A stretch of 64,000 nt of DNA, taken from Fasciolopsis buskii. Taxonomy: Eukaryota > Platyhelminthes > Trematoda > Plagiorchiida > Fasciolidae. Position numbers and translations under genes: made by a program. Location of the stretch: positions 24,421 through 88,420 of the forward strand of contig LUCM01001833.1 of the NCBI GenBank assembly GCA_008360955.1. Reading direction: 5' to 3'. Under the pieces are notes generated by a model, which did no database searches, was not told where the DNA came from, and saw only the letters and a list, made by a program, of their open reading frames with translations. Shown here one piece after another: positions 43,701 to 55,700 of the stretch; the stretch's first letter is position 1, and every line of letters starts with the position of its first letter.

Positions 43701-46410
43701 TCACAGTTGGTCACTGTTAAATCAGTAACAAAACAAGACTAAAGGCTTACTTAAGCTGGGCGGAACGGTAAATAATTTTTAGGTGAGAAAAAATGCCCAC
43801 AGTCAGTCGAATAGAAAACGGAAGGGTGATAATAGTGGAGTATGAATAATGGGAATAGTTTATATCACATATATTGTTTTTCTTGGAGACGATGTATACA
43901 AGTGTGCCCTTGAATGACTATAGCGGCCTACTGCGGATAGTATGGGACTAACAGAAGTGCGACGGAGCCTACTTGGACAGAAAGACGAAATATGTAGTAT
44001 TACACTTGTGATCCTTTTTTCTATCTGCAATTAGTTTTCATTCCGTATCACGAACTCAAAACGAAAAAGAATCAAATGAGACCGGAGCTCTGTCCGTTGC
44101 AATATTAGGTAACCTGGTATTAAATCACTACCAGTTCCAATGATTCAACTGGCATTGTTAATTATGTAACCGGTGAACATGAGAAGAAATACCGTTCTTT
44201 TATTTGGCTATCAAAAGGTTGCTATGAGGCATACGTCAACAGAAATTACGAATGACTATTCAGCACTCAACGATGAGGAAGATTTGAAGTAGTACCCAAA
44301 TGCGATCGGTTTAATCTATCTATCTTGGTGTGAATGCAATGATATCAAGTAGACCGAAAAACATTGAAATGTCATTTGTAAAGTACCTGTCTTTGTTTTG
44401 CGGTGGATTTTGTCGGTAAAACACATCATTTCTGGATTCATGTTGTTCTGCCCGTTGTGCATTTAGTTACCGAAACTTACTCCAGAAAAATTATCGTTTC
44501 TTCCAAATATTCCATTTGAATCGGCTCGCCCCCCCTCGAAGATCTATGCAAACGGGAAAATTGCCGTACGAAAGACTGTTTATCAGACGACTGAATGTGC
44601 ACTCACATCCGTGGAGAGTAGGTTTCGGATATGATTTACAACATATAATGTTAATATCTCTATTATCAAATTAAATATGATTTGAAACTCTTCCGTAGTA
44701 GGAAAATCGGTTTCATTTTCGCAAGGATTCATTATGCAGTGTCAACATTATTAAAAATAATGGTAATAATAATAACTGGGATATTTCTCGGGTACACCCG
44801 TCGTGCAGACCAGATGCATAGGCAACAATTACAATGACAAAGCTTGTAATGGGGAAAGTTGAAGAGTGGAACAAAATTACATGTACCATGGAGTGAGGCC
44901 ATAGCTTCGAAAAATAATATCAGACAAGAAGGAATATTTGGACAAACATCATTTGCCTGAAAATAATTTCCATAGTGGCAAAATTTCTTGAAAATCGCAA
45001 AATCAACTGTTAAACATCGATAGATCTTACTGAATTGGAGGCATGCGTTTGATGAACACGTGAGCCTCCTTAGTTAAAACTAAGGGTACATTTATGATAT
45101 TAGTGGGTAAATGATCAAAGATAAATATTTTGTAAGGAATCAATAGCGACATTATAAGCTATCGAGAAGAGTGGTTATATTTGGGGAGAAAAAATAGTGA
45201 CTGATAAGTATGATAACGATTAAAATAATTAGTTGGGTGAGTGGGTGAGTGACAGAAACTTGAGTATAATACCAGAATTTAGTTAGAAGCAACAAGGGGA
45301 AGAAGGAAACCCGGAAGCGTTTGCAATGAAGATGAAACACCAAGGCAAGTTGGTTGTACAACGTGAATCAAGATACGTGCTTCCCATTTAAAATACTCTA
45401 TAAAAAGAGTTTCAATTTCCGGATTAATGGGGAAAGCAAAACCTCAAAAAGTGATTGTTTGGAATGACCCAAATATTGGACAAGTAGAACTCAAGGTTTT
45501 GATGATGGTAATGAAGGCATCTGATGAAGGAGATGAAGGATCTCCGGCAACAAACATGAATAATCTCAGCATAATGGAATCGCTAACAAAATTATACGTC
45601 GTATGGTTTCATTACTAGCGATTTCGGTTGGAGTTGACACTGGAAGGAATCATGGTGTGAACAAAGATCAAGACTTAGGCTGTATGTGGACATAAACAGG
45701 GCATTAGTGACAACGAGGCCAGTTAGCGGAGCTGATCCTGCGGTTCACATGTTACCTGAAAACATTTAAAAAATCTCTGCAAGACATCTCACTCACCAAC
45801 CTAGCTGGACCCGTAAACCGTCATAGCCAACCTCTCTGTCCAATGTGCGCCGGTGAAAGCCATGGACATGACTGCAGCCCGTACCTAAGTTATGGATGAG
45901 AGCGTGACGTCTGATCGCTGGCAACAGCATTACCATTACGGGACTCGAAGTTCCAAATTTCATTTCTGCTAATAGAATTGTTCTCCGTAATTAAACTTAT
46001 GATTGAATTCCACGGATTGGCGTTAATGTGACCTGGGATCAGCAGAACTATTTCGAATACAGGCACCAGAGCTATAATCCCGTGAAAGTAGTCCCTACGG
46101 TAGGCACGCCACAAGAGCAACCGGGCCAAACTAAACAAACATACAAACAAATACACAAATGTGGTGAGGGCAGGGCACCGTAGCTTGAAGGCAGCCTCAG
46201 TATGGTCAAATGCCAACAGGTTCACTGAGCGTCCCGTTCGATTCAAACCGGGATAAGTGCGCAGACGAGAGTACAGAAGGACTGACTGAAAGCAACAAAT
46301 CAACGCAGACGCACTATCGCGATCTCATTTGATTTTCAATGCAATAGCTGCGCTTGGATCGCGAGGTGGCCAAAAACTAAGGTATGAGTGCTGGTGATGC
46401 GCATCTGCAC
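40725..46410. other. Gene-poor stretch
   Basis: No recognised gene or transposon domain. The 137-codon - strand frame at 45,890-46,303 contains RTGRSVNLLAFDHTEAAFK and lies next to copy B; it looks repeat-derived but I cannot assign it. The 63-codon frame at 45,427-45,618 is Asp/Glu/Met-rich and unassigned. Confidence 0.4.
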
Positions 46411-47924
46411 CGAGATTGGCCACAGTACAAACACAAATAAACATTACCGCAGTAACCTGCCTGTGCCATTGTGTGATGACAACCTGTTCGTCATTTGCCG
46501 GTTGGGTGAAGCGAAAATGACAATTCACCGGTACGAACCAGTGTAATGAACTAAACCAACACATGAACTCGCAAGTCAAGTCAAGCAAATGGGTGTCGGT
46601 CGAAGGAGGTCGTCACTGTCGTGACTATTCCTCCCGGAAACGCCGTGTACAGATGTCGCACGAATCATAGTCGGGGAAAGCAAGTATGCCTCCTTCGGAA
46701 GCTGCCCAGTGAGCAAGTCTCAGCTGGCCAGATTGCGTGTTAGTATCTGTGTTTGTTTGTAGTGAAGCCGATCGTCGTAAATGGATGCAACTAGCCGAAG
46801 AAGACGGTCAGTTTAGGCAACAATGAACCGTGCAAACTGTCCGGTGCCTGAATTTATATCAACTGGAAAACTGCTCGATTCAGCAGACATCGATCGGAAG
46901 TTATTTGTCTAGGTAAGAAAACCAGCAGCACTGAAGATAGAACGAGCTTTGGTCGGCCGCGAAGGATTACCAACAGAGCTGCATCACAGACGGAATTGGG
47001 AAGTGTTTGAACTGGCTCAGGGCAAATAAGCGTATTTCATTTGATTGTGAAGTCAGTGCAAGTATCATGTTTGTATTGGGAGTAATTTAGCTAATCAAGT
47101 ATTATAATGACTGTAGCACAAGAATACTGAACAACCGAGTTACAAAATGATTTTGAGAAACGAGAAAGAATTAAATAATTGGTCAATTTAACTGGTCGAA
47201 AGGATGGTAGAATTTGGTAAAACACATCTACGATCAGCTGGCATACCATTCGAAGAGCCTCAGATGTGATAATACTACCAGAAAATAGCATACGATATCA
47301 ATTCTCGTCCGCTCTTTGCAATATACTCTGAAGTAGACAAAGAAATATTCTTTCAAACGAAACCAAATATTTTTGGTTGATTCGTTGCGTTTCGAATTTT
47401 TCTGTGTTGGATTGAGTCAGGTGTTGGGATAAGCATAAACTTAAGTTTGTTCCATACGCGTGCTTCTCGGGTAAGTGAAGGTCGAACAGGCAGACGAGCT
47501 AGCATGTCGTCATCTGTTTCATGCAAGAAACCGTGATTTGTGTTTCAAAATGAATAAATGAATGGAGTAGCTTAAGCAAGAATGTTTTCTAATAGACACT
47601 TGAGTTTTTCGCTCCTAAAATGGGATAAATAAACTCAGATGACGAGTTCGGTCAAAGTGCTTTGTAATACGCTACTGCAACAAGCGCAAACAACATCACA
47701 TTATTTCTTTTAGAAAATTTACAGAACGTTACTCAGTTTATCCCAACTCAATTCCTCTTTTTAAGCCCTCAATACCACCCAGAAAGTGGTAATTATGTAC
47801 GTCCCATGTGCACAAACGAACAAACATGTGGGTAATAGACAAACTGACTTCAATTGAAATTGTCAAAAATCAACGACATCTCCAGACGATTTACCAATCA
47901 ATATCAACATCCAACTGGTCCGTG

Positions 47925-48060
47925 AAAATCATGGCAACACTGTACAGTTGCTTAATCCTTGTCACGAATCACCAGTAGTCCGCAACCATGGCGTAGGAAA
48001 TGAGCCGCAAACAAAAGGAAAGGCTGTGAATCGAATTCCCTAACGGTTACGGCTCATCGA
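47925..48060 (-). mobile_element. Diverged tRNA-SINE/hammerhead unit, inverted
   Basis: The + strand ATGGCAACACTGTACAG (47,931-47,947) and downstream bases match the left arm of the intron 3 foldback. On the - strand the hammerhead reads CTGGTGA ... AACTGTACAGTG, with GAAAC lost. It lies head to head with 48,094-48,245, repeating the intron 3 arrangement. Confidence 0.55.
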
Positions 48061-48093
48061 ACATCAATGCTACATGAAGCAACGCCTATATGC

Positions 48094-48245
48094 CCCATAG
48101 ACATTTAAGCGCATCACGTGAACGAATCGTTTGTTTCACAATCGTTCGTCCTAGGTTCACGTTTCAGTTCCGGTGCAATGAATCTGATCTACAGGTAATC
48201 TACAGATAAAACAGCATATGGTGTGTCCATGATACTTAATGTCAA
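48094..48245 (+). mobile_element. Diverged tRNA-SINE/hammerhead unit (copy B partner)
   Basis: Near-identical to 23,728-23,880. A-box and B-box regions are recognisable by alignment, the hammerhead core is lost. Confidence 0.6.
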
Positions 48246-48329
48246 CGTCATTTTTTGGAAGTATTTGCAAAACTAATTCGGAAATTTCACGAGATTCGTT
48301 ATACCATCCTCAATAGATAACTCAAACGT

Positions 48330-48790
48330 TTGTAGTGGGATTAAACATTCGGAGAAAATCGATTGTTTTCATATATCCTTCTCTCTAAGGTCTGTTTCGA
48401 TGCCTGATATCAACTTTGTGACATATATTCAGTTGCGTTCGTTTTATCGCACACGAGATCTGTATGTTTCCTCTCGTGCCGTACTTCCTAACAGCTTTCG
48501 TTTTCACCACACGGCGCCACGATACATGCAATTCAATTCTTGCGTCCCATTGTTGCGTCGGATCTTCTCTATTCTGTTGACTGAGAGGCTTGGTCAATCC
48601 CAATATTATATTCAGACAGAAAACACGTTTGGGATCGATCGTCTTATAGACGTTGCTGATGAGACCGCCTAAAGCGTTGACGTACGTAAATGACATTGCG
48701 ATAGGGTTGGGATGCCATGATGACGAAACACGAAGACATCCGGCACAGTGCATGTATACCGGTTACTAAGACAAATGAATGACAGATTAA
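48330..48790 (+). repeat. Unclassified interspersed repeat, copy 2
   Basis: Duplicate of 23,950-24,480 with many one-base deletions; landmark CGCACACGAGATCTGT at about 48,448. Confidence 0.6.
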
Positions 48791-49224
48791 CCACTGAAAC
48801 ATGACCCTGCCGAAGACACTGCATCACTGCAGAGTAAAACGCCCTAAGGAAAGATGAGGGAAAGACCGAAGGAAAAACCGCAGTTTACTGAACAATTAGT
48901 CAGTCTTCCTCCATTTACAAAATGTCTTCAAGAGAATGATGAAATGCAGTCGTAAAATCATGCTGCAGTAGCCAACGCAACAAGTAAACTTATACTGAAT
49001 AGAGATGTTGGAGGATGGAAAAAAATCTAATGTTTTCTACATTCCATGAACGAGCGCTCTTCCATTACAACAAGTTCCTAAAATTATGGAGAGAATAGTT
49101 TGTGAAAAAAGTCTATTGAAAAGTATTTTCCGATAAACTAAATGTTGTTCACATAAACACTGTGGTTATTACCAAACAAGACAATAACGATGTCCAAGAT
49201 GAACCGGAAGAATAGTAAAGGTCA

Positions 49225-50225
49225 GATGTCTTTTGTTATTTATTATTTTTTTCAAAATTCGTCTAGTTTTAACTAACTTTTCAAGTGCATCGTTTTGAAT
49301 TCTCATCTTCCTTCTGAGAGTAACCGCAAAAGTCTTCTATTTCGTCCTCCATGAAGCATTCTGTACTAGATAGCTAAATCAGATCTAGAAATCGACTTTC
49401 TTGTGCAATTGTATTTATTGTTCAGCGAAAAACATGCGGATGCATCTTCAAGTGTTCTACAACGCTGATTAGAATGCAACAATTCTTTCGGGGCCCAATT
49501 TTCCTAATTTCCATGTGCAATCCCATAAAAACCACTTTTTGTCGAAAGGGAAAGTCAGTTGATAATTTTGTAAGTGAATTACTGGATATATATTCTTGTA
49601 ATCACCGCAGGTGGCGCACAAATATGTGTGCGTGAATTTGTTTAACTTAATAATTGGTTGTTCCAAATGCAAATATGGTCGTGACGTGAATTCTAAAAAC
49701 CGTGCTTGTAGTCCTTGAGCATAAGGGAACTTGCTTGAAGGCCGGATTAAAATCAAGATAATACATAATTCGTTGGCCCGTTGATCTGAGTTTTGTGAGT
49801 TGGGACGACAATTCGAGCAGCACTGAACCAAACAACAAATGTCGTCAATGCCATACACCAATCTGAAGTACTAATGAGATACACAATTTTATGATTGCTC
49901 TGTGAAAGACAGATCCCGGGGACCAGGTTGATTGCTTCCTAATTTGGCTGAAATCTGTATAACTGTTAGAAAACATTACTAAATCAATTAATAAAATCAC
50001 TGATATTGGCACAGCTTTAGGGATTATTATAAATATCCCCCAGTCTTCGTATTTATGTGCTCACCAGAATGATCATGCTGTTAAGTGGTCGAAACGTTTG
50101 ATGCCCACTTTAAAACAACTGGTAAAGTACTATTAGTGAATAAATTTCCAAACATAACGACAACTTGATGATTGTTATATAAGAAAAACAAGTTGAGGCA
50201 TAATTCTGCCTGACGGAATTCATCC
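49225..50225. other. No feature recognised
   Basis: Unassigned spacer. A 130-codon - strand frame at 49,469-49,861 has no motif I know. Confidence 0.4.
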
Positions 50226-50469
50226 TTAGTCAGTGATATACTCCCTACCGATCACCTTCAGCCTTGGTGTTCAGCGCACCGTCAGCACTTTCTACCTGCA
50301 CCTATGGAAGAACTGCAATTTATTGGACAATCCTCAAATGAACACCATTCTTCACAGACGTGTTACCTATTCAGAGTTTGGGTTTTTGTACGACTTAGAC
50401 TTGCAATTAGTACACGGAATTCGGTAACGACCGGATACAAGTTACCAATAAGTACTACATTGGCTTCTA

Positions 50470-51610
50470 CCCGATCTACGTGAGTGAATTCAATGAGATC
50501 ACAAAAGAATAGAAACGAGTTCTGGCTACATTTACAGTCTATGGATTTATATGCAATGTTGGGAATTTTCCGATTGATGGAACACATTTTGTCCAATCAC
50601 CTTCGCGGAATGTTCGGATTTCACGATAGCTTGTCGTCACGGTCCTCATTGGTAGCTTGTCTATGCAGACCACCGTAAAGCTGTATCGAACTGTATCATG
50701 TGGTTCGCATGTAAACTCATCACATGCATGTATAGATAACGGTGCAATACTGCTGTGACAATTCGCGGTTCATTGGGCCTAGTATTAGCCGATGCAATTT
50801 TGTTAATGACAAAGACCATTGTGCTTCCAAATCGGTTTTTATTCAAACAGTATATTGACGATATTCTTATCTTCACCATCCCAACGACTTTTGTCAGTAT
50901 TCTGAACCTTTTCAATTCCCATTCATCTAAATCTTCCAGTTTCTCATGAAGAAACGACCACCGATGGTTTTAATTTTTAGAAAAATAAACTCGCAACGCA
51001 GTCATAAAACAACATGGCTTACCATCAAAATAAAAGGTCAGTATCTGAAAGTCGCAAGTTTTACACCAATTATATACAGACTTGGCTTGCTGAAGACGCT
51101 TCATCACCGCACCAGATGAGTTTGCTCACCCCAAGCCCTCCAAGAAGAAGAAAGCCTGATTGTCGCAAAACTCATTCGCAATTGTTACCCAGCAAAATTC
51201 ATCAACGTCCATAGTCGACAAAACCCTAAGGGTGATCTAATCTACAAAACAAAGAAGAAAGCCGCGTTCTTCAATTTGGTTTTCCAGGGAGACCACGTTC
51301 CTAATAATGTCCGTCACAATCTCAGTTCGGAGATAAGTGAAATATCCCCAAACGCAGACCTACGCATCTCGGAGGACCATTGTGAACCAACGTGGATCTA
51401 GTCGGCTGTCACTTTCTGCCTTAAATCTCGTGTATCTGCTCACTGCTGGAGAGGCCACGCTTACAGTGGCAGAACATACCGAAAACTTTCGCAACGGATG
51501 TCAGAACATATTGCCAAGTGATTGGTCAAATCGATGTCACGAAGCACAACGGACGGTTATTCTGATCGTGACCCAGGGTCATCAGCCGCTAAGCATTCAA
51601 TTATAACCAA
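50470..51610 (+). mobile_element. Penelope-like element, RT and GIY-YIG remnants
   Basis: The RT catalytic region reads GSLGLVLAD then QYIDDILIF with the catalytic box YIDD at 50,851-50,862. After a frameshift, an 85-codon open stretch (51,144-51,398) reads EEESLIVAKLIRNCYPAKF, KTKKKAAFFNLVFQGDHV and VRHNLSSEI, the linker typical of Penelope-like elements. The GIY-YIG endonuclease trace GHAYSGRTYRKL lies at about 51,453-51,488. RT plus GIY-YIG in this order is diagnostic of the group. Stops and frameshifts make it inactive, but it is the best preserved Penelope-like copy here. The 5' limit is uncertain. Confidence 0.82.
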
Positions 51611-51614
51611 ACAC

Positions 51615-52620
51615 AGTTAACACCACTTCATGTTTCCAATCATGGTTATGAAATACAGACCGGAGGAACGTTAATAGGACTACATAACCTCATCCTTTGT
51701 AATATCCCGACCGTGGGATAGCACCGTTCGATAGGGTTCACACGCGCCACAATCTGAAACGGTGAGCGTAGTAAGTGTATCAGCCAGCATCAAAACTCAC
51801 ACCACAAAATGTGGTTTCACAGCCCACAACCTGCTCGTTACATCTTCGTACATATAAACTGCATCTGCCATTGAGATAATATCAGTTGTTTTCTGCAATT
51901 TGACCTCTCCTCCCGTCCACTGCAGTTCATAAATGAGTTATATTATATTATTCTTACACTGTTTTACAAAACCGGATGAAAAGTGCAGTACTAGATGGTA
52001 ACATCCCGCAGTGCTGGTCTTCTTTTCCCACTGTTTAATGGGTAGATTAAAGTGGATTTTCACACTCAATTTCGGTCGCACTTTGGAATGAGCCTGTCTT
52101 CGGGCCATGACAACTTATGCACATTCTCTACCACATTTCACACTCCACGTCGTACGACGATATTTATTCTAAATAATTTCGGCCTCCAGAAACTCGATGC
52201 GCGTGTACCCTGTAGCCATACCGCTGCACAAGCTGGTCTTATGCACGTTCATATACGAGGGTGACTGAGTGAATTTCACGGATGAAGCGTTTGACTGAGT
52301 CACATCATGGAATTTCATAAACTTTCTTAGGGGTCTTCACAAAACTAACATTTTGGCACATTCTGTAAAGGTTTGTGGGTCGCTGAAATATAATGCTCGT
52401 ATCATAGAAGCGACAGGCATGGAATTTGTACACACATGGGGAACTGACTCGTAGACAACTAGTGTGAGTTTCATATGCATTTTTTCATCCCCCTATTCTG
52501 AGGTGATTTACACCTCTGGTTCAAGTAAGCAAGAAGGGAGAGAGTGGAAGAGACGGAGACCACTGCAATAAACTGCGGATCCCATGACCTTCTCTGTATC
52601 TTTTTATTTTTTGCACTTCA
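51615..52620. other. No feature recognised
   Basis: Spacer after the Penelope-like element; may include its 3' flank. No coding signal. Confidence 0.4.
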
Positions 52621-52624
52621 CTTT

Positions 52625-52775
52625 CGTTATTAATAAAACCACAAGAGAAAAGTCGCGGCCAACAGCTGGCTGTAAGGCGGTGAAGCTGACCGTCGGTAAG
52701 AGGATTCGAACCTGAGACATTCAGGTTGAGGCTTCGCGCCGCTGACCCTTTGACCTATCCCGGTTAAAGTCGGAT
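52625..52775 (-). mobile_element. tRNA-derived SINE, second family, copy 2
   Basis: On the - strand: A-box TAGGTCAAAGGG (complement of 52,746-52,757), B-box GGTTCGAATCC (complement of 52,702-52,712), body CAGCCAGCTGTTGGCCGCG and an end TTATTAATAACG. Body and end match the copy at 40,565-40,722, while the tRNA head is quite different in sequence. Confidence 0.7.
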
Positions 52776-52779
52776 GAAG

Positions 52780-55700
52780 GTATCTCCCCCACAGGTATTC
52801 GTTGTCTAGTTTAGTCGCATTAGGTAATTCTTCAATTACAGTCACAAGGTATAGGAGTTTTCATCTTCCTACCTGCATCACTTCCTTGGTTGAAGCGAGT
52901 AGCATATTTTTCTGTAGAATGGCAAACCTAATTTATTAATATTACATTGAGCTACAATTTCATAATTGACTAAATACGTCAGCCACATACTAGTTACTTA
53001 GTTCTACTGAGTTACGGTATGATCGTTTTGTTAGCAGACAGTGTATCTTGGCCATTTTCATCAGATGTTCGTTTGACGGGTCGTGATCTTGGAGATCAAA
53101 TGCGGTTTTATTAATTTGCCTACCGTTGGCAATGCATTTAATAAGTCCAGTTGGATCGTAATATCTTATTACAGTAAACACAAAGTAACATTGCACACTA
53201 GTGACTTTGAAGTCATTTGCAAATTTAGTTGAGAAAAATACGTTTAGTGATTACCTACGGATTTATGAGGGATGTTGTCTGTTCGAATACATCGTCCGTC
53301 AACCTGGATAAACTTCCTGGTCATTCTGTCGACAATATCGATCTAAGTTGTGTAATATTTCTTGTTTGATACCAATCTGTGAATAGAGATTAGTGACCGA
53401 GACTTCTGGGAAATTGAAAAATACTTTATGAAAATTCTGGCTGAGCACATTGACAGCACAGAAGTTGGCTAAAAAGCTGGTTTTACTTGATTAGCACTCA
53501 TGCCATTACGGCGTAATAGACCAGGGCAAAAATAAAGCGATTGGATTGGTCAGGTGGGAATATAGATTGGAAAATAATTGCTGGTTTCGCATCCATAATC
53601 CGAAAACCAAAGAACATGGTGTGTTAATTACTGACTTAGCTAAAGTGCGCGTCGGGATGAAGGGTGCACCAGGGGAGTTGAAGGGTAGCCATAAATTCCC
53701 ACCCATATCTCTTTCTGACTAGCCTAATCCCTTTAATTTTTCTCCTAACATACAGTGATGTAATAGCATGAGTACTAATCACGGAAAACAAGCATCGTGT
53801 GAAGCTCAGGTTCTATCAGGATACTAATCTCCTGCGTAAGTTAAACCTTACCGCGTGACCGATACTAGCAGTGCTTAAAGCTTCTCATCTCTAGTCCTAT
53901 TAACAGTCAATCCTGTCCCAAGTTTTCTGAGTGCATTTATATGTTGGCAAATTCTGATAACGTCATGTGAACGGAAATCACCCAGATCACTGTGAAACTC
54001 AACATACCCGCACGCGCAGATTGTCCGAATTTCCGTGGCACTTAGGATAGCCGTCTGCCAAATTACCCCTAATAATTAGCTGTTGGATCAGGAAAATAGG
54101 ATCAGATAACACAAACCAAAGATTAGACTGAAACAATGTGATGTAATCTTGTGAACGAGAATTAACCATAGATTTATGTCATGGAGTTAACGTAGCGAAA
54201 GACGAACTGGATGTCCGGAAGGCACCATTTTCATATCGGTCACGTGTACCATCTAAACGAGTCTCTGATATTTGAACATGGATTCATTAAGTTGAATACT
54301 TATAAACGAATGTTCATGTATACTGAAAAACGAGGTGGCGAACAAACTTGGTTTCGGTACTAGATAAGGCACTCTGCATGGCGCGCCAAGATAACCGAGA
54401 CTCGACAAACCAAAGCACATGAATAATTGATAAATGATCCAAGCTTCACACTGGAAAGTTTGTTTGATATTCCATACCACAGTGCTTTGAGCCTTGATTG
54501 TCCGCGTGCAGAAATGTCAGTTGGTTTTCGTCAAGTGAAAAAAACAATTTATACGGCTCATCTTGCGGACGTTTGAATTCCCAGTTCCCTTAGCATTACA
54601 TGGTGTACGTATCGCTTTAGGGTCAATACGTAACAACCGAAACTCCTTTGCCAATAAACGTGTCGTTTGCATGAATATCATTTCCTGCATTTGGAGGAAA
54701 CTTTGAGGCCTTTGAACTGTCGCCGTTTCCTTCTTAGTCTACAAACGCGAATAATTAGCATCCGACTTGTGTTGGTAACTACTTATCCGAGTGTCGTAAG
54801 ATACAATAAGCAAATAAACACCGTTTGCACTTCATTCTCTTGGCGTTTCTCCCACTAGATAGATTTTTGATGCGCCCAACTCGTCTGAATTCTTCTATTT
54901 GCCCCACCCCACCCCCCACCCCCCCAATTTCGCGGAGAACCTCCATTCGCGCTCCAGTGAATGGTCGTGATGGGCATAGTTCACTTTAGCCCATTTTCTA
55001 GACCAGGTGAAAACTGAGTTCATCATGCGTCAAATCTGATCATATCTTAGATCACTTAGATACCTCAGAATCAAGTGAACATCATTTTGTGAGCACAGGG
55101 TAGCGCAACTCTGACTGACCTGTGTACTGTCAAGTCCGTGTACTGCATAAGAGTAAAGTTGGCTGGTGTACATGTTTAAGCAAAGGGAGAGGGTCGTAAT
55201 TTCCGTTTTGCCGCGATTTAAGACCGTTTCGGTTATCCTGGCCCACCCCGTGTTTGGAAAGCACGGTAACAAACAAGCTTGTTTTGGTTGCTCCAAAACT
55301 GGCTACACTCAACTCCTTCGACAGATGTTGGAGAGAGATAAGTCTAGCGAATGGTTGTTAGTTGGAATGATGCTTTCACATGCTTACTGTATATTTCCTG
55401 TCATGCCAAACAGTAAGCCTTGATAAATGTTGCGTCTGTTTTATGGCTTTTTTGGTTACGTAACTGTATCTTGCACCCGAAGCCAGACCAGATTGAGACA
55501 TCTTGATTGTTGTCTCTGGTCTCATAGAGGAGTATTATTCCACTGAATTGAGATCGCATCTGCCGTAGACAGCTCCCTCCTTCCTCTTTTCTTCAAGCAG
55601 GACTAAATACTTCATCTACGTTCGTTAAATGATCTGATTACATTAGTCGCACGATCGTTCCCGTTTTTCTACTCTTTACCGATCTCGTTTCAGTCAACTC

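Larger units (their letters stand above)
46411..49220. repeat. Duplicated block, copy B (ungapped)
   Basis: Complete version of the block seen gapped at 22,595-25,315. Relative to copy A, the part after 48,240 has frequent single-base losses (for example ACGAAAATCG in A becomes AGAAAATCG in B), a pattern often left by uncorrected long reads. The interior 46,635-48,093 has no counterpart in this window because copy A is N there. Confidence 0.85.

Noticed and set aside
45427..45618. 63-codon frame MGKAKPQKVIVWND...
   Set aside because: Short, no homology recognised, acidic repeat-like middle; no evidence of exons nearby.
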